64,000 bases of DNA from Planctomycetota bacterium (GTDB taxonomy: Bacteria; Planctomycetota; UBA1135; GCA-002686595): contig JADHNZ010000008.1 in NCBI GenBank assembly GCA_016779225.1, positions 1 through 64,000 on the forward strand. Reading direction: 5' to 3'. A program made the position numbers and the translations under genes. The stretch's first letter is position 1. Each line of letters starts with the position of its first letter. This document shows, piece by piece, positions 24,673 through 34,220 of the stretch. Below the pieces are notes generated by a model. That model searched no databases and had not been told where the DNA came from. It saw nothing but the letters and a program-made list of their open reading frames with translations.

Positions 24673-26151
24673 TCAGGCGAGCATCCCCGGCACCACCTCG
24701 CCGAACACATCCGTCAGGCGGTAGCGGCGGCCCTGGAAGCGGTAGGTGAAGCGCTCGTGGTCGATGCCGAGCAGGTGCAGGAGCGTCGCCTGCAGGTCGT
24801 GGACGCTGACACGGTCCTCGGCGGCGTTGAAGCCCAGCTCGTCGGTCGCTCCGTGGGTGTGGCCGGCGCGCACGCCGCCGCCCGCGAGCCAGTAGGTGAA
24901 GCCGTAGGGGTGGTGATCGCGGCCCTGGTTCGGGGCCCCGAGCACCCCCTGGCAGAAGGGCGTGCGCCCGAACTCTCCGCCCCAGACCACCAGCGTGTCC
25001 TCCAGCAGGCCTCGCTGGGCCAGGTCCTTCACCAGCGCCGCCGACGGCGCGTCGGTGTCCCGACACTGGACCTCGAGCTGGGTGTTCCAGTTGCGGTGCT
25101 GGTCCCAGCCGGCGTGCAGCAGCTGCACATAGCGGGTCCCGCGCTCGACCAGGCGGCGCGCCATGAGGCAGTTGTAGGCGAAGCTTCCCTTGCGCCGCAC
25201 ATCCGGCCCGTACATGGCCAGCACGCTCTCCGGCTCGCCTGAGAGATCCGTCAGCTCGGGCACCGAGGTCTGCATGCGGTAGGCCAGCTCGTACTGGGCA
25301 ATGCGACTCTCGATCTCCGGATCTCCCACCTCCTCCGCGCGACGCGCATTGAGGGCCGCGAGGTCGTCGAGCACCCCGCGGCGCAGGTCGCGGGGCAGGC
25401 CGTCGGGATCGCGCAGGTAGAGGACCGGATCTCCGAGGCCGCGGAACTTCACGCCCTGGTGCCGCGAGGGCAGGAAGCCGCTGCCCCAGTACCAGTCGTA
25501 GAAGATCTGGCCGCAGGTCGCATCCTGGTCGCGGGAGGTCATCGCGACGAAGGTCGGCAGGTCCTCGCTCATGCTCCCCAGCCCGTAGGAGAGCCACGAG
25601 CCGATGCTGGGGCGCCCGGGTCGCTCGCTGCCCGTGAGGAAGTAGGTGATGGCGGGCGCGTGGTTGACCTGCGTCGTGTGCAGGGACTTCACAAAGCAGA
25701 GCCGATCCACGATCCCGGCCGTGTGGGGCAGGAAGCTCGACACGGTCGCGCCGCACTCGCCGTAGCGCGCAAAGCTCGGGAGGTTGCCGAGCAGCGGCTT
25801 CTCGCCCTGCCCGTCGAGCATGGAGCTGAAGCGCACGCCCTCGACGAAGCTCGGCGGGATCTGCTGACCGTGCAGCTCGCGCAGCTTCGGCTTGTGGTCG
25901 AAGGTGTCCACATGCGATGGCCCACCGTTCTGCAGCAGGTAGATGATCCGCTTGGCGCGCGCGGGGTGGTGCAGGCCTGCGGAGCCGACGCGGCCGCCCG
26001 CAAGGTCCTGCGCGGCGGCGGACTCCTGGCCGAGCAGCCCGTGCAGCGCGAAGGCCCCTGCTCCGGCCGCGGCGCGGCCGAACAGCGCACGACGGGTCAC
26101 CGCGGCGCTGGCGTCGCGCAGGGGCGTGGGCTCGGGGTCTGTGGGGCGCAT
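24673..26151 (-). CDS. DUF1501 family secreted protein (first copy)
   Basis: A 492-residue DUF1501 protein, a sulfatase/alkaline-phosphatase-like fold without an FGly cysteine motif. A twin-arginine signal is present (VTRRALFGRAAAGAGAFALHGLL). Family landmarks are IIYLLQNGGPSHVDTFDHKP, FVKSLHTTQVNHAPA, GSWLSYGLGS, VVWGGEFGRTPFCQG, GRDHHPYGFTYWLAGGGV and the end region LLHLLGIDHERFTYRFQGR. It starts 25 bases after a PSD1 gene on the same strand, the standard planctomycete PSD1-DUF1501 pairing. Twin-arginine export implies folding with a cofactor or metal in the cytoplasm. Its physiological role is unknown. Confidence 0.93.
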   Translation of the reverse strand: MRPTDPEPTPLRDASAAVTRRALFGRAAAGAGAFALHGLLGQESAAAQDLAGGRVGSAGLHHPARAKRIIYLLQNGGPSHVDTFDHKPKLRELHGQQIPPSFVEGVRFSSMLDGQGEKPLLGNLPSFARYGECGATVSSFLPHTAGIVDRLCFVKSLHTTQVNHAPAITYFLTGSERPGRPSIGSWLSYGLGSMSEDLPTFVAMTSRDQDATCGQIFYDWYWGSGFLPSRHQGVKFRGLGDPVLYLRDPDGLPRDLRRGVLDDLAALNARRAEEVGDPEIESRIAQYELAYRMQTSVPELTDLSGEPESVLAMYGPDVRRKGSFAYNCLMARRLVERGTRYVQLLHAGWDQHRNWNTQLEVQCRDTDAPSAALVKDLAQRGLLEDTLVVWGGEFGRTPFCQGVLGAPNQGRDHHPYGFTYWLAGGGVRAGHTHGATDELGFNAAEDRVSVHDLQATLLHLLGIDHERFTYRFQGRRYRLTDVFGEVVPGMLA

Positions 26152-26176
26152 GGGGTGAGGAGGGCCGTTGCAGGCC

Positions 26177-29116
26177 TCATGGACGCGTGAGCACCTCGTC
26201 GAGATTCAAGAGGACGCCGCAGACCACGGCGTGGGCCGCGAGCAGGGACCTCGGCGCAGAGGACTCCACGGAGCTGGCCCCCACCGCGAGCAGCGCGTCC
26301 GCATCTCCGGGGTGGGTGTCGTACCACTCGAGCGCCTCGGCGTGGCGGTCCTCGAGGATGTCCAGCTCCTCGGTCTTGGGATCCCGCGCGGTGGCCGCGC
26401 GGAATGCCCAGGCAAGCTGCGCGCGAGTGCCCTCCGCGGCCGCCACGGCCCGCTCGCCAAGCTTGCGCGCGGCCTCCACATAGGCCGTCTCATTGAGCGT
26501 CGTCAGCGCATGCAGGGGAGAGCTGGCGCGGCTGGGTCGCACCTCGCAGGTCTGCCGCTTGGCCCCATCGAAGAAGACCGTTGGCCCCACGATGCGCCGC
26601 CAGAACACATAGAGGCTGCGGCGGTAGAGCGCCTCCCCTGAGTCGGGGTTGTAGCGGATGGTTCCGAAGGTCGCCTCGGCCCAGACGCCCTCGGGCTGGT
26701 ACGGCCGCACGGGGGGGCCGCCCAGATCCCCCACCAGCAGCCCGGAGAGCGCGAGGGCCTGGTCACGCAGCATCCACGACGGAAGGCGATGGCGGGACTG
26801 CCGCGTGAGGCGCGCGTTGCTGGGATCCTCCTCCAGGTGCCAAGGGCGAACCCGGCTGCTCTGGCGATAGGTCGAGCTCAGGAGGATGTCGCGGTGCAGG
26901 GCCTTGAGGTCCCAGCCGCTCTCGACGAAGCGGCGGGCCAGGTGGTCGAGCAGCTCGGGATGCGAGGGGGCCTCACCCTGCCGCCCGAAGTCCTCGGGTG
27001 TCGCGACCAGCCCGCGCCCGAACAGGCGCTGCCACACGCGGTTCACCGTGACCCGCGCGGTGAGGGGATGCTCGCCCGAGACCAGCCAGCGGGCCAGGGT
27101 GAGTCGGTTGCGTGGAGCCCCCTCGGGCAGGGGAGGCAGGAACGCCGGCACGCCCGGCTGGACCGCGTGTCGGGGCTGGTCGTAGCCACCGCGCTCGAGG
27201 AGGTGCGTGGTCCGCGGCTGGGCCAGCTGGTCCATGACCATCACCACCGGCGCAGAGCCACGCAGGGTCTCGAGCTCCTGCCGAATCGCGGACCGCCGCG
27301 CCTCGTTTGCCTCCCACCAGGGTGCGTTCCTGCGACGGAAGAAGGTCCGCAGCTCGGCTCGGGCCTGCGGACCCCGCTCGGTGACCGGCTCCGCAAGGGC
27401 CGCCAGCGTCGGAAGAGAGAGTCCCTGGACACGCTCCTCCGCCACCCGGAAGTACACGCCCGCGCGGCCGCCGGTGTTGACGACCTTCAGCACCAGCCGG
27501 TGCTCCCCGGGCGTCAGGTCCAGCTCCAGGCTCTCCTGGTCGGGGGCCGCTCCGCGCGCCACATTCCGCGAGAGCACCTCGACCCCGTCGAGCCACACGC
27601 GCAGGGCATCGTCCGACCCCAGGGACAGGCGCGCACCACGGTCGGTCGCGGCCCGCACCGTACGCGTGAGGTACACGGCGCCGAGGTCCGCAGGCAGCTC
27701 GAAGACCTCCCCATCCACGAGCCCCGGCTCCAGGTGCCACCCCGGAAGCGCCGCTGTCGTCTGGCCCCCGGCGAGGACGCGCGCGAGCTCGTCCTCCTCC
27801 ACCGCGGACTCCGGTCCGTAGGCGTGAGCGAAGCTCCCCGAGGCGTCTCCGCCCACCGCGGGGAAGGGCTGGCTGACCACCCAAGGCCCCCACTCCAGGG
27901 GCTCGGTCAGCCGAGGGTCCTCGCGCAGCCGCGTCCGCAGCTGCTCCTCCCACGCGACCTGAGCCGCATCCAGCTCTGCGTCAGGCGCCCGGCTCTGCTC
28001 AGCGAGCTCACGCTGCTCCGCCTGAAGCGCTGCCGTCCGCGCCCGCTGGTCGGGGGTCAGGTAGGTCAGGGTGGGGCGCTCGCGCCCGCCGCTCCCGCGC
28101 CCCGTGTCCGAGGTCTGGTTGAAGAAGTCAAAGAGGCCGTAGTACTCCTCCTGGGAGATCGGGTCGTACTTGTGGTCGTGACAGCGGGCGCACTCCATCG
28201 TGAGCCCCATCCACACCGTCGCGGTCGTCTCCACCCGGTCGAACACATTCTCGACCCGCGTCTCCTCGAAGATGCGCCCGCCCTCGCCATTGGTGGGGTG
28301 GTGGCGGTTGAACGCCGACGCCAGGACCTGCTCGGGCGTTGCGTTCGGCAGCAGGTCGCCAGCCAGCAGCTCGACCGTCAGCTCATCGAAGGGGCGGTTC
28401 TCGTTGAAGGCCCCCACGAGCCAGTCCCGCCACGGCCAGCTCTGGCGCGTGGGGTCCGCCTGGTAGCCGTCCGTGTCCGCATAGCGCGACCACTCGAGCC
28501 AGTCCCAGGCCATGCGCTCCCCGTACTGCGCCGAGGCGAGCAGCCGGTCCACCAGGTCGGGATACCTGCGCCAGAAGGTGCCGCCGAGCGCCTCGTCGAG
28601 CTCCTCCGGCGTGGGCGGCAGCCCGGTCAGGTCCAGGTAGAGACGCCGGACCAGCTCATGCGGCTCGGCGTCCTCGCTCGGCGCCAGCTGATCGGCCTCG
28701 AGCGGCGCGAGGACGAAGGCGTCGATGGGCGAGCGCGCCCACTCGGGCTTCCCGTGGGGCGGAGGCTGAACCTCAGCCACCGGCTCGAAGGCCCAGTGCC
28801 CGGACCAGGGTGCGCCCTCCTCGATCCACCGCACCAGCACCTCGATCTCAGCTGCGCTGAGGCTGAGGCCTGAGTCCACCGGCGGCATCTGCCGTGCGCC
28901 CGTTGCATGCAGCCGGGTCACGAGCTCGGAGGCCTCCGGCTGACCGGGGACCAGCACTCGAGCCGCCCCCTCGGCCGTGTCGAGGCGCAGGTCGGCCTCC
29001 CGCGTCTCCTCATCCGGCCCGTGGCAGGCGAAGCACCGGTCCGACAGCAGCGCAAGCGCGTCCTCCCCCTGGGGACCGAGCGGCGCGGCCAGGGCAGCGG
29101 CGAGGAGCGACAGCAT
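26177..29116 (-). CDS. PSD1 protein: planctomycete cytochrome c, DUF1549, ligand-binding insert, DUF1553
   Basis: A 979-residue exported protein. A signal (MLSLLAAALAAPLG) precedes a planctomycete cytochrome-c domain with C28-F-A-C31-H32 and the distal QMPP region. DUF1549 follows (about 110-320, SPIDAFVLAPLEAD, LDLTGLPPTPEE) with a second motif CARCHDHKYDP. A galactose-binding or PA14-like insert lies in the middle (GWHLEPGLVDGEVFELP...LRVWLDGVEVLSRN), and DUF1553 ends the protein (about 650-970, NRVWQRLFGRGLV, SRHRLPSWMLRDQALALSGL). A TTG at 29134 would add six residues; the ATG behind GGAGG is preferred. It is co-transcribed with the DUF1501 gene. The family's redox function is unproven. 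Confidence 0.93.
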   Translation of the reverse strand: MLSLLAAALAAPLGPQGEDALALLSDRCFACHGPDEETREADLRLDTAEGAARVLVPGQPEASELVTRLHATGARQMPPVDSGLSLSAAEIEVLVRWIEEGAPWSGHWAFEPVAEVQPPPHGKPEWARSPIDAFVLAPLEADQLAPSEDAEPHELVRRLYLDLTGLPPTPEELDEALGGTFWRRYPDLVDRLLASAQYGERMAWDWLEWSRYADTDGYQADPTRQSWPWRDWLVGAFNENRPFDELTVELLAGDLLPNATPEQVLASAFNRHHPTNGEGGRIFEETRVENVFDRVETTATVWMGLTMECARCHDHKYDPISQEEYYGLFDFFNQTSDTGRGSGGRERPTLTYLTPDQRARTAALQAEQRELAEQSRAPDAELDAAQVAWEEQLRTRLREDPRLTEPLEWGPWVVSQPFPAVGGDASGSFAHAYGPESAVEEDELARVLAGGQTTAALPGWHLEPGLVDGEVFELPADLGAVYLTRTVRAATDRGARLSLGSDDALRVWLDGVEVLSRNVARGAAPDQESLELDLTPGEHRLVLKVVNTGGRAGVYFRVAEERVQGLSLPTLAALAEPVTERGPQARAELRTFFRRRNAPWWEANEARRSAIRQELETLRGSAPVVMVMDQLAQPRTTHLLERGGYDQPRHAVQPGVPAFLPPLPEGAPRNRLTLARWLVSGEHPLTARVTVNRVWQRLFGRGLVATPEDFGRQGEAPSHPELLDHLARRFVESGWDLKALHRDILLSSTYRQSSRVRPWHLEEDPSNARLTRQSRHRLPSWMLRDQALALSGLLVGDLGGPPVRPYQPEGVWAEATFGTIRYNPDSGEALYRRSLYVFWRRIVGPTVFFDGAKRQTCEVRPSRASSPLHALTTLNETAYVEAARKLGERAVAAAEGTRAQLAWAFRAATARDPKTEELDILEDRHAEALEWYDTHPGDADALLAVGASSVESSAPRSLLAAHAVVCGVLLNLDEVLTRP

Positions 29117-29231
29117 GCCTCCAGGGTAGTCCAAGCCACGCGCCCGTGGAGCCCGCGGACGCTCTGGGGAGCGAGTCTCGGCGGGGACAGGCCTCGCGAA
29201 GCGGAGGGACGATCGCCGTTCCTTGTGCCCC

Positions 29232-29570
29232 TCAGCCGAACCAGTTGCCCACAGTCGTGGAGAGGCCGCCCGCGAACAGGATGCCCGTGATGCCGGTGAT
29301 CGCGAGCAGCATCGCCACGACCAGGCGCCTCAGGATGGTGGCCCTGCGCTTCAGCACCCGAATGTGAAGGACGATAGCCCGGATGGAGAGCGCGGCCGAG
29401 GCGGCCGCAAGGAGCGTGACGACCGGCGCCCAGTGCAGCTCGTGGGGCCGATTGGCATTGGAGACATCGTGGAGAAACAGTGCCACGGCACTGAGCGCTG
29501 CGAGGACCGCGAGCACCGTTCGGGGCCCGGGGTCAGCCGGGAGGGGGCGCTGGTGCTCGCGGAATCGCAT
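29232..29570 (-). CDS. Small three-helix membrane protein
   Basis: A 112-residue protein starting at ATG 29570 (MRFREHQRPLPADPGPRT). Three hydrophobic segments lie near residues 18-35, 44-66 and 85-103, separated by short basic loops (HIRVLKRRATILRRL). No family is recognised. It stands alone, 115 bases before the start of the PSD1 gene on the same strand, and could be co-transcribed with it. Upstream in-frame extension is low-complexity and is rejected. Confidence 0.6.
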   Translation of the reverse strand: MRFREHQRPLPADPGPRTVLAVLAALSAVALFLHDVSNANRPHELHWAPVVTLLAAASAALSIRAIVLHIRVLKRRATILRRLVVAMLLAITGITGILFAGGLSTTVGNWFG

Positions 29571-29913
29571 GGGGGGATCGTACCGAGGCGGGTTGGCCGC
29601 GCCGGTCCGGTGGCTCGGGCCGCTCGGCCTGTCAGGGGCCTGCCCTGCCCCGTCCATACAGGTCAACCACCACCTCCCCCGCCCACCCAAGAGGGACGCA
29701 GCGGCGCGCCGCGGGTTGCAGGCCAGGCCGCCAGCGAGGGACCGCACATGATCACGAGGGCGGGAGCTCAGGCCCCACGCGCCACGCGCCTACGGAATCC
29801 GTCCCTCCGGGCTTCGGCCTTGGACGGACTCCATCCATCCACGCCGGGCCTACACTCCCCGCAGTCGCCCCCGAAACTCCCCGGAGCCCACCCCTCCTCA
29901 CGACAACGAGATC
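29571..29913. other. Divergent intergenic region with a hairpin
   Basis: About 340 bases with no convincing coding frame. At 29798-29828 there is a nested inverted repeat: outer arms TCCGTCC and GGACGGA (seven pairs), inner arms CCG and CGG. It sits 86 bases upstream of the thioredoxin-like gene and could be a leader hairpin or operator. Confidence 0.35.
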
Positions 29914-31149
29914 ATGAGCACAGCCAAGCTTCTTCTCCTCGCAACTGCTGGCCTGGGAGTCCCTCCCGCCCTGTCCGCGCCAGCCCTCGCGAGCCCGGCC
30001 CCTCAGGCGCTCACCCCCATGGAGGTCGAGGCGGCAATGAACTCGGCCTTGGCGAAGGTCGGCCCCGTGCGCTACCGAACGAAGTACACCGTCTTGGCCG
30101 ACGACTTCTCCCAGGTCCTCATCTCCGAGGTCACCGTGGGCTCAGCGACGGTGCTGCCTGACATGCCTTTCTCTCGGCGTCTGCAGGCCAGGATGAAGGC
30201 CGAAGGCAGCCTCGGGATCACCGAGGCGAGCTTCGATGGGGAGCGCCTCCTCCACCAGATGCCCGACCAGGAGTCGGTCTGGGAGATCCGCTTCAAGCCG
30301 GGCGACGGCTTTCCGGTGCTCGAGCTCTGGCAGGCCATCCTGCCGGGACTTGGGGACCACGGCCCGCTCCCCTGGAAGGACGCCCTCAGGAGGCTCGAGC
30401 CCGAGGTCAGCCATGGAGAGCATCCCTGCTGGGCCCTCGCGGCGAGGCTCGAGAGACGCTTCGAAGCGCAGCAGGAGGGTGAACCTGACCGCTCCGTCCT
30501 CGAGGCCGTCGTGCTCATCGACCAGGCCACTTCTCTCCCCCGCAAGCGCATGGTCACGCAGACCCTCTGGGCGGGCGAGGCTGAACTCTCGAGGTTCGAG
30601 ACCTCGATCGAGCTCCTCGGTGAGCTCGTGCGGTTGAAGGAGGAGCCCACGGACTTCCTCATCGAGGTGCCTGAGGGGTGGGAGCTCATCGACGCCACCC
30701 CCAAGGCGCCCGCTCTGAAGATCGCAGTCGGGGAGACCGCGCCCGAGTGGACCCTTGAGGACTTCAGCGGCAAGGAGCACAGCCTCAAGGAGCTTCGCGG
30801 CCGCGTCGTGCTCCTGGACTTCTGGGCCACCTGGTGCGGACCCTGCCGTCAGGCCATGCCCACCATGCAGGCCCTCCACGAGGAGTTCTTCGACAAGGGC
30901 CTCACCGTGGTCGGGATCAGCCTGTTCGAGCAGGAGGGCGGAGACCCTGCGGGCTACTTCGAGAAGATGGGCTTCAACTACCTCGGCCTCTGCAAGGGAG
31001 AGGCCGCAGGCAAGGCCTACGGGGTCGGCGGCATCCCTCACCTCGTCGTGATCGACCGCGAGGGTCGCGTCGCGTACCAGCAGGTGGGCTTCGGCCCCGG
31101 TGAGACGGAGGAGCTGAAGTCCCTGATTGCTCGCCTCGTCAACGAGTAG
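29914..31149 (+). CDS. TlpA-like thioredoxin-fold protein with long N-terminal domain
   Basis: A 411-residue exported protein. A signal peptide (LLLLATAGLGVPPALSAPALA) is followed by a beta-rich domain (about 35-250) similar in layout to LolA-like or DUF2092-type domains found before TlpA modules. A thioredoxin domain follows (about 270-410) with the active site WC308-G-P-C311 and the cis-Pro loop GGIPHLVVID. This would be a periplasmic disulfide oxidoreductase, with reducing or maturation activity typical of TlpA/ResA proteins; the N-terminal domain may bind a lipid or lipoprotein. It is monocistronic and ends at a strong hairpin. Confidence 0.87.
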   Translation: MSTAKLLLLATAGLGVPPALSAPALASPAPQALTPMEVEAAMNSALAKVGPVRYRTKYTVLADDFSQVLISEVTVGSATVLPDMPFSRRLQARMKAEGSLGITEASFDGERLLHQMPDQESVWEIRFKPGDGFPVLELWQAILPGLGDHGPLPWKDALRRLEPEVSHGEHPCWALAARLERRFEAQQEGEPDRSVLEAVVLIDQATSLPRKRMVTQTLWAGEAELSRFETSIELLGELVRLKEEPTDFLIEVPEGWELIDATPKAPALKIAVGETAPEWTLEDFSGKEHSLKELRGRVVLLDFWATWCGPCRQAMPTMQALHEEFFDKGLTVVGISLFEQEGGDPAGYFEKMGFNYLGLCKGEAAGKAYGVGGIPHLVVIDREGRVAYQQVGFGPGETEELKSLIARLVNE

Positions 31150-31175
31150 GCCCGCGTGACCCCAGCGCCAACGAA

Positions 31176-31214
31176 CTGCCGCCCCGCGCCGAAGGAATCG
31201 GCCCGGGGCGGCAG
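31176..31214. terminator. Strong nested hairpin terminator between convergent genes
   Basis: The outer stem is CTGCCGCCCCG paired with CGGGGCGGCAG (11 perfect pairs). After one C/C mismatch there is an inner stem GCCGA/TCGGC with loop AGGAA. There is no T-tract. It lies between the thioredoxin-like gene and the choice-of-anchor I gene and could stop transcription from both sides. Confidence 0.75.
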
Positions 31215-31255
31215 GATCGGATCAGCTCGGGGAGTGGTGAGTCCCGAGCGTCACC

Positions 31256-32857
31256 TCAAAGCTTCTGGATCTCCCAGACGGTGGTGGTCCCGCTGACCTC
31301 GTTGCCCACCACGAGCAGGGGCGTGCCGGTCGGAGACTGTCCCTGCGGGATGAACAGCATCCCCTCGGGGCCCAGGTCACCGGCGGTCCCGGCGGCGGCG
31401 TCGCCCGCGAAGTCGCGGTTCGAGAAGTAGCCGATGAAGGCCGGGGCGCTGGGGATCGTGCAGTCGTAGGCCACGATTGCTGACTGGCGCTCGAAGCCGA
31501 CGAAGGCGACGCGGCGACCGTAGAGGCGACCGATCTCGACGCCCTCGGGCTCGGGGCCCTTGTCGTCGGAGCGATCGTCGAAGGTGCCGTTCTCGTCGTT
31601 GGTGCTGTTGAAGTCAGCGGGCGCGTACTGAGCGATCAGCTGCTCGAACTGGGCGCCGCTGTCGAAGACCAGGTTGCCGTCGAGGTCCCAGATGCTGAAC
31701 GAGCGCGCTCCGTACGAGTACAGCTCTTCGTAGTCGCCATCTCCGTCGGTGTCGCCATTGGCGAGGGTCGTCTTCAGGCGACCGAGGTTCTCGTTGGCCT
31801 GGAGGAAGGCCGCATCTGGGAAGGCCACCGGGTCGAGGGTGAGGTCCTTGATGCGAGCCTCCTCGGAGTACCCGCCGTAGTCACGGGAGTCCCCCTCGTT
31901 GGCGGTGATCAGGAAGTCACCGCTCGGAGTGCGGAACGACTTGATGGTGTCAGGCATGAAGAAGCCCTTGACCGGCCAGCTCTGGATGTTGATCCCGCCG
32001 TCCTGGTTGCTGGGATCCAGCTCGTTGCCCGCAAGGCTGTGGTCCTTGGTGCCGAGGGGCCTGATGTCGAGGACGGTCGCGCTCTGGATGTCGACGATCG
32101 CAAGGGCGTTGTTCTCCTGGCAGGCCACATAGGCACGGCGGGAGTTCTTGGAGACGGCGATGTACTCGGGCTCCATGTCCTGGGCGAGGGTCGCGCCGGG
32201 ACCGAACACGCGCACGCCGGGGACGCCGCCGTTGAAGGCCTCGAAGCCCGCGTCGCGGACATCGGACTGCTGAAGCCCGGTGATCAGGCCACTCACATCG
32301 ATGACGCTGATCGAGCCGACGGGGTCGATGGTGTAGTCGTCGCTGGGCTGGCCCTCGTTCGCGGTGAGCACATAGTTGCCCGACGGCGTGAAGGTGATCA
32401 TGTCGGGCAGGTAGCCCACCTGGACGCTGCTCAGGAAGTTGCCGTCCGTGTCGAGGAACACGGCCATGCCGGGATCGGTCTCCGGATCGGCCTTCACCGC
32501 GACGGCCACAACCGGCTGGTAGGCCACGCCACCCAGCCCTGCGACCTTGCCGCGACCGACATCGATGCTGGTCAGACCGCCGCCGTAGGGGCTCATGTCA
32601 ACGGTGCTGACGAGGGTCGGGTGCGAGGGGTCCGCGATCGAGACGACATCGATGCTGTTCGCGAACGCGTTGACGATGAACAGGCGCTGCGAGTTGGGGT
32701 CGTGGGCAACGATCTCGGCGGCGCTCTCGTCGAAAAGGCCGCTCTCGTAGGTGCCGAGGGGGACGAGGTCTAGGTCGAGGGCCGGCAGGCCCTGGCCGAA
32801 GGTCACCGCCGGAAGGCCAAGGGCGCTGGCGGTGAGGAGCAGGGGGTAGAGCTTCAT
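31256..32857 (-). CDS. Choice-of-anchor I family secreted beta-propeller-like protein
   Basis: A 533-residue exported protein starting at ATG 32857 (signal MKLYPLLLTASALGLPAVTFGQ). The body is a repeated beta-propeller-like region: VSIADPSHPTLVSTVDM, MITFTPSGNYVLTANEGQPSDD, EPEYIAVSKNSRRAYVACQENNALAIVD, FLITANEGDSRDYGGYSEEARI, and near the end RRVAFVGFERQSAIVAYD and GPEGMLFIP. This is the conserved core of choice-of-anchor I proteins, which combine phytase/esterase-like propellers with different surface anchors. No catalytic residue can be assigned. There is no Shine-Dalgarno before the ATG. It is convergent with the thioredoxin gene. Confidence 0.88.
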   Translation of the reverse strand: MKLYPLLLTASALGLPAVTFGQGLPALDLDLVPLGTYESGLFDESAAEIVAHDPNSQRLFIVNAFANSIDVVSIADPSHPTLVSTVDMSPYGGGLTSIDVGRGKVAGLGGVAYQPVVAVAVKADPETDPGMAVFLDTDGNFLSSVQVGYLPDMITFTPSGNYVLTANEGQPSDDYTIDPVGSISVIDVSGLITGLQQSDVRDAGFEAFNGGVPGVRVFGPGATLAQDMEPEYIAVSKNSRRAYVACQENNALAIVDIQSATVLDIRPLGTKDHSLAGNELDPSNQDGGINIQSWPVKGFFMPDTIKSFRTPSGDFLITANEGDSRDYGGYSEEARIKDLTLDPVAFPDAAFLQANENLGRLKTTLANGDTDGDGDYEELYSYGARSFSIWDLDGNLVFDSGAQFEQLIAQYAPADFNSTNDENGTFDDRSDDKGPEPEGVEIGRLYGRRVAFVGFERQSAIVAYDCTIPSAPAFIGYFSNRDFAGDAAAGTAGDLGPEGMLFIPQGQSPTGTPLLVVGNEVSGTTTVWEIQKL

Positions 32858-33228
32858 GGTGGGGGAGTTCTGGAGGGAGAATTCGCGGCATCCAGGCCGC
32901 AGCGTGAAGCTAGGTGGCTTCCGTCGGGCCGCCCGTGAAGCCCCGGCGAATGGATCTCCAAGGGCGTGTTGCCCTACAAAGAGCCGCAGCGAAGCGTGAC
33001 GGCCCAGAGATGAATTGCGCGCTCCTGGGTATGGCTTCGGACCAGACGCAGGCGACTGCCCAGCGGGGGTTTCGAGAGTTCCGGGCACACCTGCACGCGA
33101 TGAATGAGTGCGGTGAGGGGGTTGCTCCCGCGCGAAACATGGCTTCACACGCGTACACACTCCGTTTGCACCTCCCCAAGAGGTCCTTCAGGAACACGGC
33201 TGCGTCCTCCGGGCCCTAGGCTGCAGCC
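32858..33228. other. Divergent intergenic region, 371 bases
   Basis: It separates the choice-of-anchor I gene from the beta-propeller lipoprotein. Candidate frames here lack protein-like composition. I see only a weak hairpin (GAAGC/GCTTC near 32907-32922). Promoters for both flanking genes must lie here, but no clear hexamer pair is visible. Confidence 0.4.
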
Positions 33229-34185
33229 ATGCATCTGCGCTTGCCCCTCTCCCTTCTCCCGGTGGCTGCCGGCCTGCCCCTTTCCGCCTGCGCCGCCCGG
33301 CCCGTTGAGCACCAGGTCCTCGTCCAGGGCAACGGCCAGCTCGCCATCGTTGAGCCCGACGGCTCCATCAGCTGGAGCATGGACTGGGGCGGGATCCACG
33401 ACCTGCATGTGCTCCAGAGCGGCAATGTGATGGTCCAGCGGGGGGCCCGCGAGGTGGTGGAGATCGATCGCAGCACCAAGGAGGTCGTGTGGTCCTACGA
33501 CAGTGCGTCAAGCAGCGACAACGAGGGACGGCCCGTGGAGGTCCACGCCTTCCAGCCGCTCGCGGACGGCCGCTTGATGATCGCCGAGAGTGGTCCCGCG
33601 CGCCTTCTGGAGATCGAGCGGGCCACAGGCGCGGTCGTGGCCGAGATCCCCCTGACCGTGGACCGGCCGCACCCCCACACCGACACGCGCCTCGCTCGCA
33701 AGCTCGAGAGCGGTCACTACCTCGTCTGCCACGAGGGCGACGGCAAGATCCGCGAGTACGCCCCGGATGGGCAGGTGGTCTGGGAGTACGAGGTGCCTCT
33801 CTTCGGCCGCGAGCCCGCGGGCGGGCACGGTCTGGAGGCGTTCGGCAACAAGGCCTTCAGCGCCCTGCGGCTCCCGAACGGCAACACCCTGATCGGAACG
33901 GGGAACGGACACAGCGTCCTCGAGGTCACTCCGGACAGGGAGGTCGTGTGGAGCCTGCACCAGGACGACCTCCCGGGGATTCGCCTGGCCTGGGTGACCA
34001 CCCTGGAGGTGCTCCCCAGCGGACGCCTCGTGATCGGCAACTGCCACGCGGGCCCCGGACAGCCCCTGCTGGTCGAGATCGACCGCGACACCAAGGAGGT
34101 GCTGTGGACCTTCGACCGCTACGACACCTTCGGCAACTCCGTCCCGAACACGCAGCTCCTGGACGTCCGCGGCTCCCTGCGGTGA
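33229..34185 (+). CDS. Beta-propeller lipoprotein (PQQ-like/arylsulfotransferase-like repeats)
   Basis: A 318-residue exported protein with lipobox PLSAC (Cys21). It is made of seven or so repeats of the propeller type seen in PQQ-repeat and arylsulfotransferase-like proteins: GQLAIVEPDGSISWSMDWGG, VVEIDRSTKEVVWSYDSA, KIREYAPDGQVVWEYEVP, VLEVTPDREVVWSLHQDD and LVEIDRDTKEVLWTFDRYD. The Trp at each blade end is typical of this fold. It could bind a ligand or serve as an assembly scaffold; no catalytic residue is identifiable. It is convergent with the helicase gene, with a strong hairpin between them. Confidence 0.8.
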   Translation: MHLRLPLSLLPVAAGLPLSACAARPVEHQVLVQGNGQLAIVEPDGSISWSMDWGGIHDLHVLQSGNVMVQRGAREVVEIDRSTKEVVWSYDSASSSDNEGRPVEVHAFQPLADGRLMIAESGPARLLEIERATGAVVAEIPLTVDRPHPHTDTRLARKLESGHYLVCHEGDGKIREYAPDGQVVWEYEVPLFGREPAGGHGLEAFGNKAFSALRLPNGNTLIGTGNGHSVLEVTPDREVVWSLHQDDLPGIRLAWVTTLEVLPSGRLVIGNCHAGPGQPLLVEIDRDTKEVLWTFDRYDTFGNSVPNTQLLDVRGSLR

Positions 34186-34194
34186 GGGAGCCGC
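34169..34194. terminator. Convergent hairpin terminator with a stop codon in its loop
   Basis: A perfect ten-base stem, GCGGCTCCCT and AGGGAGCCGC, with loop GCGGTG. The last codons and the stop of the beta-propeller lipoprotein gene run through the 5' arm, loop and first base of the 3' arm. It is followed within 30 bases by the end of the convergent helicase gene. No T-tract. Confidence 0.65.
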
Positions 34195-34220
34195 TCAGCC
34201 GCCTCGCGCGCCGCTGAACC

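Noticed and set aside
32910-33197. A minus-strand frame of 95 codons in the intergenic region
   Set aside because: Composition is unlike the real genes and there is no start signal or neighbour support.
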